Both the position numbers and the translations under genes were made by a program. The notes under the pieces are model-generated. The model did no database searches. It was given only the letters and a program-made list of their open reading frames with translations, and was not told the origin of the DNA. Of a stretch of 11,913 bases of DNA, positions 7,487 to 11,913 are shown piece after piece. The stretch spans positions 1 through 11,913 of the forward strand of contig DAOVQB010000142.1 in NCBI GenBank assembly GCA_030628905.1, written 5' to 3'. The stretch comes from DAOVQB01 sp023128935. GTDB lineage: Bacteria; Eisenbacteria; RBG-16-71-46; CAIMUX01; WJJG01. Every line of letters starts with the position of its first letter. Within the stretch, counting starts at the first letter, position 1.

Positions 7487-7712
7487 CCTTTCCCCCTTCC
7501 GCCTGCTCGTGTCCTCCGGCCGGCGCCCAGGACAGCGCCTTGCGCCACCAGCGCCTCACGGCATTCACACCTCACGACACTAGCACCTCGCGACTCTAGC
7601 GCCTCGCGACTCTAGCACCTCACGGCATTCACACCTTACCGCACCAGCCTTCCGGCTGCTCGTTTCCTCGCGTCGCCGCACCGCTCTAGGCCTTTGTCGT
7701 GCTGCCATGGAG
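7487..7712. other. Intergenic region with 16-bp tandem array
   Basis: This gap between the acpS stop and the zinc-ribbon protein start (both minus strand) has no credible gene. Its central half is the 16-bp repeat array listed separately. I find no confident promoter hexamers for the downstream gene in the non-repeat part. Confidence 0.55.
7539..7650. repeat. 16-bp tandem repeat array, five clear units plus two diverged edge units
   Basis: Clear contiguous units: 7555-7570 and 7619-7634 (identical, CTCACGGCATTCACAC), 7571-7586, 7587-7602 and 7603-7618 (the last two differ at one base, CTCGCGACTCTAGC core). Diverged 16-base units in phase flank them at 7539-7554 and 7635-7650. The identical first and fifth units with variants inside suggest duplication of a block. 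There are no spacers, so it is not a CRISPR. Confidence 0.85.
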
Positions 7713-8123
7713 CTACATCCCCCAGCGCGCAGGAACGGTCCCCGAAACGTCCAGAGTCTCCAGCACCACCAGCGCGACCGCGTGGCTCTGCGAGTGGCTC
7801 AGTGTGAGGTGCGCTGCCACCACTCCCATCGCTCGCATCTTCTTCTGCGCGGCTGCGCGATACCGGATGCGCGGGGCGCCTGACGGCCGATTCACGATCT
7901 CTATATCCTTCCACCCCACCCCACCAGCAATCCCAGTCCCCAGCGCCTTGACGCCCGCCTCCTTCGCTGCAACGCGGCCAGCAACGTAGGCCACATCGTT
8001 CCCGTGCATCCCCTGCCGCTCAGCCGAGCTCAGCATCCGCTCCAAGAACCGTGTGCCAAAGCGCGCTAACGCCCGCTCCACGCGATGCAGCTCGATCATG
8101 TCTATTCCGATTCCCGCAATCAC
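7713..8123 (-). CDS. acpS: Holo-[acyl-carrier-protein] synthase (4'-phosphopantetheinyl transferase)
   Basis: Transfers the 4'-phosphopantetheine arm of CoA to the conserved serine of apo-ACP, making ACP active for fatty-acid synthesis; cytoplasmic, Mg2+-dependent. The 136-aa product begins IAGIGIDMIELHRVE with Asp8 as the expected Mg ligand. It continues with GRVAAKEAGVKALGTGI (Glu55 the second metal ligand), GWKDIEI, G-PR and the C-terminal LTLSHSQSHAVALVVLE motif. Length is slightly above the usual ~120-130 aa because of a short C-terminal extension after VVLE. The start is GTG, fixed by a strong GGGAGG (8134-8129) 5 bases upstream and by the family's N-terminus. It is divergent from the transaminase gene; it has no co-transcribed neighbour that clearly shares its pathway. 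Single-subunit AcpS rather than Sfp type. Confidence 0.96.
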   Translation of the reverse strand: MIAGIGIDMIELHRVERALARFGTRFLERMLSSAERQGMHGNDVAYVAGRVAAKEAGVKALGTGIAGGVGWKDIEIVNRPSGAPRIRYRAAAQKKMRAMGVVAAHLTLSHSQSHAVALVVLETLDVSGTVPARWGM

Positions 8124-8383
8124 GTTTGCCTCCCAGAGCAGTGCTCCCCGACCCCAGCACTCTAGTGAATCCGGGCATCGATCCTCAAGCCCAGCCTTCA
8201 GGATTTACTCTACCCCCTTCAGGATTCACTCTACCCCCTTCAGGATTTACTCTACCCTGGGCTAGGAGATATGCTCCGCCAAGCTGCTGGATCCGCTTCA
8301 CACGAGCTGCAGATGAGGAGTCATATGTGGGCACTGCTGGGACAAGAAACCGTATGCAGGCATTGCTGGGATGAGGAATAGTT
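8124..8383. other. Divergent intergenic region between acpS and the transaminase gene
   Basis: The 260 bases contain the acpS ribosome-binding site (8129-8134), a 21-bp triple repeat (8196-8258) and three near-copies of the transaminase start region (8315-8401). Frames across it, including one that reads the 21-bp units as SGFTLPP repeats, run antisense to acpS and are not credible. I do not see confident promoter hexamers for either gene. Confidence 0.6.
8196..8258. repeat. 21-bp tandem repeat, three units
   Basis: Units at 8196-8216, 8217-8237 and 8238-8258. The first is a 21-mer beginning CTTCAGGATTTACTCTACCC; the second differs by one transition (T to C); the third differs only at its last base. 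Near-identity implies recent duplication. It sits in the acpS/transaminase divergent gap. Confidence 0.92.
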
Positions 8384-8401
8384 ATGTGGGCACTGCTCGA
8401 C
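8315..8401 (+). repeat. Triplicated ribosome-binding/start region upstream of the transaminase
   Basis: ATG-containing near-copies start at 8325, 8354 and 8384, 29 and 30 bases apart. Copies 1 and 3 share ATGTGGGCACTGCT exactly; copy 2 matches copy 1 at 15 of 18 positions, all differences being transitions. Copies 1 and 3 have GAGGAG (8315-8320) and GAGGA (8373-8377) upstream; copy 2 has only AAGAA. Copy 1 reads 18 codons and copy 2 six codons before a stop, so only copy 3 opens the full gene. Confidence 0.85.
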
Positions 8402-9250
8402 GGAAGGTTTATTAACAAAGCCGATCAAGCGATCGCCATCGAGGACAGGGGCCTGACCTTTGGGGACGGACTCTTCGAGGTCATGAGAACGATCAACGCC
8501 TCCATCCTATGCTATGAGGAGCATTTTGAGCGCATGGCCAACAGCGCAACCTTCCTCAACATCCCGTTCCGGTACCGGAAGGCGGAGTTGAAGGCGCAAG
8601 CCCTCGAGCTGATCCGTAGGAACGAGGTGACGGATGGCGAACTGTATTGGGAACTCACCCGCGGTGTAGACCCCAAGCGCGAGCATAGATTCCCTCCGCC
8701 CGAAACGCGACCGACCTTCTTCATGCTCGCTTTTCCCTTGCGAAGCATTGACCCGCTGAACTGGGAGAGAGGCGCTCTAGTGTTCACTTACCCCGATCTC
8801 AGGCATGGTCTTTGCGAGCACAAGACCCTGAATCTCCTGCCAAACGTCCTTGCCAAGAACTTCGCATATGCCAAAGGTGGGTATGAAGCGCTCATGTTCC
8901 GAGAGAGCAGCAAGGGCAAGTATGTCACTGAAGGCGGTAGCTCTAGCTATTTCTGCCTCAAGGACCGCGTGCTGCTGACGCCCGAGATAGACAATATCCT
9001 GCCCGGGATCACCAGGCGCCAGGTTATCGATCTGGCTCCGAACTTGAGTGCGGATCTTGGAATCCTCGTTCTGGAGCGGCGCGTCTACCTGCGCGAATTC
9101 ATGACCGCCCAAGAGGTTCTCATTGCAAGCACCGTTTCCAAAATCATGCCAGTCAGGGGCATCGACGATGCGCTCTTCCCTGCCCCGGGCAGAGTAGCGC
9201 GTTGGCTCATGAACGCGCTTGACCGCATCCCGCCAGCCGGCGGGCAATGA
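8384..9250 (+). CDS. Aminotransferase class IV, probable D-amino-acid transaminase
   Basis: PLP-dependent fold-type IV transaminase, 288 aa, the usual family length; cytoplasmic. Likely reaction is D-alanine + 2-oxoglutarate to pyruvate + D-glutamate, feeding peptidoglycan. Landmarks: IEDRGLTFGDGLFEVMR (about 20-36), catalytic Lys147 in EHKTLNLLPNVLAK, Glu183 in VTEGG (PLP pyridine contact), LPGITRRQVIDLA, and MTAQEVLIASTVSKIMPV near the C-terminus. Residues 93-103 read RGVDPKREHRF, in which Arg99 and His101 sit where D-amino-acid transaminases carry the Arg and His that hold the substrate carboxylate; this favours Dat over branched-chain (IlvE) or aminodeoxychorismate lyase (PabC) members. 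The family's usual EGSSSN is EGGSSSY here, with one extra Gly. The start at 8384 has GAGGA 6 bases upstream and is the last of three near-identical start regions. It has no downstream co-directional housekeeping gene; an IS begins 120 bases later. Confidence 0.88.
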   Translation: MWALLDGRFINKADQAIAIEDRGLTFGDGLFEVMRTINASILCYEEHFERMANSATFLNIPFRYRKAELKAQALELIRRNEVTDGELYWELTRGVDPKREHRFPPPETRPTFFMLAFPLRSIDPLNWERGALVFTYPDLRHGLCEHKTLNLLPNVLAKNFAYAKGGYEALMFRESSKGKYVTEGGSSSYFCLKDRVLLTPEIDNILPGITRRQVIDLAPNLSADLGILVLERRVYLREFMTAQEVLIASTVSKIMPVRGIDDALFPAPGRVARWLMNALDRIPPAGGQ

Positions 9251-9370
9251 TTGTCTCTCCACTCAATCGAGCACCCTATGAAGTGAGCCTCTGCGGGCCA
9301 TCTTGTGGCCAATTTCATGGGAGATCCGAGAGGGACCTTTAATGGAGATCCGGTTTCGAATCGTGCTAAG
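9251..9370. other. Short spacer between transaminase gene and insertion sequence
   Basis: Contains a GGCCA/TGGCC stem with a 5-base loop (9296-9310), not followed by a clean T-run, and a repeated GGAGATCCG at about 9320-9328 and 9344-9352. The stem may serve as the transaminase terminator. Any target-site duplication of the IS would end at 9370, but its partner lies beyond the window. Confidence 0.4.
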
Positions 9371-9384
9371 CCCATCTTGACCAC
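9371..9384 (+). repeat. Left terminal inverted repeat of the IS
   Basis: CCCATCTTGACCAC, a perfect inverse match to 11900-11913. Beyond base 14 the two ends share only patchy similarity (CCT followed by mismatches). Confidence 0.9.
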
Positions 9385-9452
9385 TCCTGTAGTTCTGGGA
9401 TCACGTAAAACGTAATCAAATAAGGTTGGTAGGGGATTTTGCGCCGCTTGTT

Positions 9453-9529
9453 GTATATACGTAATAGTTTGCTATTGACATCTCTGAGAGCGCGTGCTAT
9501 ACGCTTAGGCAACTAATAATGGTATATAC
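9453..9529. promoter_or_regulatory. Pair of GTATATAC palindromes flanking the transposase promoter
   Basis: The same 8-bp palindrome GTATATAC occurs at 9453-9460 and 9522-9529. The first lies upstream of the -35; the second lies downstream of the -10 and just before the ribosome-binding site. The arrangement resembles a two-site operator for autoregulation; inferred from position and symmetry only. Confidence 0.35.
9475..9503 (+). promoter_or_regulatory. Transposase promoter, extended -10 sigma70 type
   Basis: Perfect TTGACA (9475-9480), 17-bp spacer, and TATACG (9498-9503) preceded by TGC, an extended -10. Transcription would begin near 9510, which would place the ATG at 9519 very close to the 5' end and favours the GTG at 9543 as start. 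Confidence 0.65.
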
Positions 9530-9531
9530 AC

Positions 9532-9537
9532 AAGGAG
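9532..9537 (+). promoter_or_regulatory. Ribosome-binding site that selects the transposase GTG start
   Basis: AAGGAG lies 5 bases before GTG 9543. The upstream in-frame ATG at 9519 has no comparable site. Confidence 0.75.
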
Positions 9538-9542
9538 TCTCC

Positions 9543-11816
9543 GTGCACCTCCGGCGAGTCTCATCGAAAGTCAAAGGCAGGACCTACAGCTACGCCCAGC
9601 TCGTCGAGAGCTTTCGGCGCGAGGACGGCAAACCAGCGGTCCGCGTCCTCAAGCATCTCGGCAAGCTCAGCGATGAAGTCTTTGACGCTTTTCGCACCGC
9701 CCTCGAAGCAGGCCGCAGTGGAGATGCCATCATCACTCGCTCCGAGGTCGCGGAGCTACTGTCGGGTTCCACTCTCGCGAATCTGCGTTACCTCGACTTG
9801 GCCGTTCTGATCGACTGCTGGTCTCAGTGGGGGCTTTCCGTCCTGCTCGATGGACTCGCGGAGAAGCAGACGATGAAGATCCCCCTGTCGGAAGTCGCCC
9901 TTGCGCTCGCATTGCAGCGATGTTGCGCGCCGGGCTCGAAGCTCAAAGCCACGCGATGGGTACCGACAACCGCGCTTCCCAAGCTGCGCGGTTTTGACGT
10001 CTCAGCTTTCCACGGCAGTCGGATTCACCGGGCTCTTCAGAGTCTCTTCGCTATCACCGCGACGCTGCAAGAGCGCCTTTGTGAAAAGTACGCTGGCACC
10101 GATGGCCGGCACGCGGTGCTGTTCATGGACGTCACCGACACCTACTTCGAAGGCATGGGCTGCTCCATGGCAGAGCAGACACGCACCAAGACCGAGATGC
10201 CCCACAAGCGTTGTCTCAGCATTGTTCTTTTGGCGAATGAGCACGGGTACCCCATGCGCTGGAAGGTCGTCGGCGGTAAGACCAAGGACTGGGACGCGAT
10301 GGGGGGACTGCTCGAAGACATCGGCAAGGTCGAGTGGCTGGACCAAACGCCGGTGGTCTTCGACCGCGCGATGGGAAATCAAAAGACAGTTGCCGCGCTC
10401 AAGGCAGCCGGGACGTTGCACTTCCTGACGGCCGCCCATATCACGGCTATCGAATCCTACACCAAGGGCATTCCCTTCGTAGCGGTGCGCGACACCAAGC
10501 TCGAGGGCACGGATGGATCCTACGAACAAGACATCCAGCGTGTCGCACAAAGGGCGCGAGACGCCCAGTTCGAGGAGGTTCATTCTCGGCTATTTGCCAT
10601 CGATCTCGGTGTCGCGGTTCCGGTCTCGGAGCAAGAGACGAAAACCGACGACACATCGACTCGCAACAGGCGAGGACGCCCTGGGCAAGCGGCCAAGCAC
10701 CTGCGGCAAGCGCGCCTCGTTCGAAACGAGATGGAGGCAGACAGAGCCCTTCACTTGAAAGACATCGCGGCCCAATTGGGCGTCACTCCCAAACACCTGA
10801 CCAATCAGCTTTCCCTGCTCGAGCTATCGCCTGTGGTTCAGGAGCGCATTCTGAAGTGGGATGATCGGTTTCCCTTCGGTGAGAAGTACCTGCGTTCCTT
10901 GTTGGGCTTGCCGCCCGAGGAGCAGCTCGCCATCCTCGATGAAAAACTCACCGAGCACAGGAAGGCATCCTTGCGCAAGAAGCAGTCAAGGGACGGCGAT
11001 GACAAGGTGACCATTGGACCCCTACGCTTGGTCGCCTACTTCAACCCGCAGCTCTTCGTGGACATTAGGCGGCGCACCGTCGAGCACTGCGAAAAACTCA
11101 AGCGGCATGTCGAGGCTTTCAACAAAGATCTGGCAGAGGCCAAGCGCAGCCGCGACTACGACGTGACCTACCGCAGATTCGCTCGCGAGGTCGAGCGGCT
11201 CGGCTACCTCGACCTCTTCGCCATCGAGCTGACTCCCATTTCGATCACGTCCAAGACCGGGCGAATCATCTCCTCGTTTCAAGGCAGTATTACTCGCAAC
11301 GAAGAAGCCTGGAAACGACGCCGACGCTACGACGGATTCGTCCTACTACTCGGGCACCCCGAGCTAACCCACACGGCCCGGCAGCTCGTGGACTTCTACC
11401 GAATCAAAGACACCGTCGAAAAGGACTTCCAGACAATCAAGAGCTGCATCGAGCTGCGTCCCATCTACAGCTACACCGATCCCAAAGTCCAAGCCCATGT
11501 CACAATCTGCATGCTCGCGCTCTTACTTCAGCGCACCCTCGAACGCAGGCTGCGCTCGGCAGGACAGCCCATGACCGCTCCGGCCTGTATCGACGTGCTC
11601 AGAACCTGTCACCTCAACCAGCGCCGCGCCGACGGAGAGCCCCTGTACGACGTTACCCAGCTCAGCACGGCGCAAAGCGAAATCCTGGCGGCTCTGGGGC
11701 TCGAGCACCTCGCCGACGAGAAGTCCCTGTGCGTCCGGCTCTCCACCCCGGGTCCCGCGCTGCCTTCCACGGCTACCGCAAGACGAGGAAGGCGAGCGCG
11801 CCGGCAGTCAGAATAA
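9543..11816 (+). CDS. IS1634-like DDE transposase with inserted ParB-like helix-turn-helix
   Basis: Cut-and-paste DDE transposase of 757 aa from GTG 9543 (765 aa from ATG 9519). GTG is preferred: AAGGAG precedes it, and it gives the family-like start HLRRVSSKVKGRTYSY. Catalytic residues: Asp196 in FMDVTDTYFEG, Asp274 in VVFDRAMGN, Glu626 in YRIKDTVEKDFQTIKS, which is the IS4-type Y(2)R/K(3)E(6)K signature; then ELRPIYSYTDPKVQAH and LALLLQRTLERRL, typical of IS1634. The Asp274-Glu626 gap of about 350 residues is long. Part of it is a segment (about 370-470) with KDIAAQLGVTPKHLTNQLSL (407-426) followed by SPVVQERIL and LLGLPPEEQL, resembling a ParB-type HTH and its following helices. A basic tail rich in Arg closes the protein. 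The frame is intact, so the element may be active. Confidence 0.93.
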   Translation: MHLRRVSSKVKGRTYSYAQLVESFRREDGKPAVRVLKHLGKLSDEVFDAFRTALEAGRSGDAIITRSEVAELLSGSTLANLRYLDLAVLIDCWSQWGLSVLLDGLAEKQTMKIPLSEVALALALQRCCAPGSKLKATRWVPTTALPKLRGFDVSAFHGSRIHRALQSLFAITATLQERLCEKYAGTDGRHAVLFMDVTDTYFEGMGCSMAEQTRTKTEMPHKRCLSIVLLANEHGYPMRWKVVGGKTKDWDAMGGLLEDIGKVEWLDQTPVVFDRAMGNQKTVAALKAAGTLHFLTAAHITAIESYTKGIPFVAVRDTKLEGTDGSYEQDIQRVAQRARDAQFEEVHSRLFAIDLGVAVPVSEQETKTDDTSTRNRRGRPGQAAKHLRQARLVRNEMEADRALHLKDIAAQLGVTPKHLTNQLSLLELSPVVQERILKWDDRFPFGEKYLRSLLGLPPEEQLAILDEKLTEHRKASLRKKQSRDGDDKVTIGPLRLVAYFNPQLFVDIRRRTVEHCEKLKRHVEAFNKDLAEAKRSRDYDVTYRRFAREVERLGYLDLFAIELTPISITSKTGRIISSFQGSITRNEEAWKRRRRYDGFVLLLGHPELTHTARQLVDFYRIKDTVEKDFQTIKSCIELRPIYSYTDPKVQAHVTICMLALLLQRTLERRLRSAGQPMTAPACIDVLRTCHLNQRRADGEPLYDVTQLSTAQSEILAALGLEHLADEKSLCVRLSTPGPALPSTATARRGRRARRQSE

Positions 11817-11899
11817 AGTCCCCGATTACCCCTCGATATCGCGGCTTATGTATCTACGCGCAGCTCTATCTCCTTGTATGATAGGGTCTTGAATCTAGG
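11817..11899. other. Right sub-terminal region of the IS
   Basis: Non-coding stretch of 83 bases between the transposase stop and the right inverted repeat. I see no hairpin followed by a T-run. It includes TATGTATCTAC and TTGTATGATAG, loosely like the palindromes near the promoter, which may be sub-terminal transposase sites. Confidence 0.35.
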
Positions 11900-11913
11900 G
11901 TGGTCAAGATGGG
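11900..11913 (-). repeat. Right terminal inverted repeat of the IS
   Basis: GTGGTCAAGATGGG, the exact complement of 9371-9384. It ends on the last base of the window. Confidence 0.9.

Larger units (their letters stand above)
9371..11913 (+). mobile_element. IS1634-like insertion sequence (IS4 superfamily), complete to the window edge
   Basis: Bounded by a 14-bp perfect terminal inverted repeat: CCCATCTTGACCAC at 9371-9384 and its complement at 11900-11913. It contains a single intact transposase gene with its own promoter. Length is 2543 bp, longer than typical IS1634 members because the transposase is enlarged. The right inverted repeat ends exactly at the last base shown, so the flanking target duplication cannot be read and the ends could extend by a base or more. 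Confidence 0.88.

Noticed and set aside
8051..8374. Plus-strand frame encoding three SGFTLPP repeats
   Set aside because: The repeat peptide follows from a 21-bp unit being a multiple of three. The frame is antisense to acpS and ends with the decoy start copies.
8185..8418. Minus-strand frame with repeated GRVNPEG
   Set aside because: Same 21-bp array read on the other strand; it overlaps the start of the transaminase gene and has no supporting ribosome-binding site that I can see.
9251..9370. Remnant of a second insertion sequence (repeated GGAGATCCG)
   Set aside because: Two short 9-base copies and a small stem are too little to support an element; no transposase fragment is recognisable.
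9519..9542. ATG at 9519 as transposase start
   Set aside because: It has no ribosome-binding site, sits only about ten bases from the predicted transcription start, and adds residues not typical of the family; GTG 9543 has AAGGAG at ideal spacing.

Overview
The window is GC-rich bacterial DNA carrying six genes I accept as real, arranged as single or divergent units, plus one insertion sequence. No ribosomal or other marker that fixes the taxon is present. The best clue is the first gene, a giant gingipain-like (C25) cysteine protease with FG-GAP/VCBS propeller repeats and a FlgD-like C-terminal domain. This architecture is typical of the FCB superphylum and allied candidate phyla (Eisenbacteria, Krumholzibacteria or Latescibacteria type). 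That placement is inference.

Layout. Bases 1-233 are non-coding with a 17-bp tandem repeat. 234-5552 (minus) encodes the 1772-aa secreted C25 protease. 5553-5903 is a divergent promoter region between the protease and an HU-like nucleoid protein with a lysine-rich tail (5904-6266, plus). A strong hairpin (6301-6341) lies between HU and a convergent gene. 6518-7486 (minus) encodes an exported protein of unknown function with a split CxxC/CxxC zinc-ribbon signature. 7487-7712 is non-coding with a 16-bp tandem array. 7713-8123 (minus) is acpS (holo-ACP synthase, GTG start). 8124-8383 separates acpS from a divergent D-amino-acid transaminase-like gene (8384-9250, plus); it holds a 21-bp triple repeat and a striking triplication of the transaminase's own ribosome-binding/start region. 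From 9371 to the last base (11913) runs an IS1634-like (IS4 superfamily) element with 14-bp terminal inverted repeats and a 757-aa DDE transposase that appears to contain an inserted ParB-like helix-turn-helix.

How the genes relate. There is no obvious operon. acpS (activation of acyl carrier protein) and the transaminase (probably D-Glu/D-Ala supply for the cell wall) are housekeeping genes. HU is a chromosome-structuring protein. The protease and the 322-aa protein are exported. I see no recognisable defence or biosynthetic system.

The most interesting signals are: three 8-base G tracts in the protease coding strand (possible phase variation); the triplicated start region before the transaminase; three unrelated minisatellites in three intergenic gaps; an inverted repeat sitting inside the protease promoter spacer; and the HTH-containing transposase with paired palindromes around its promoter.
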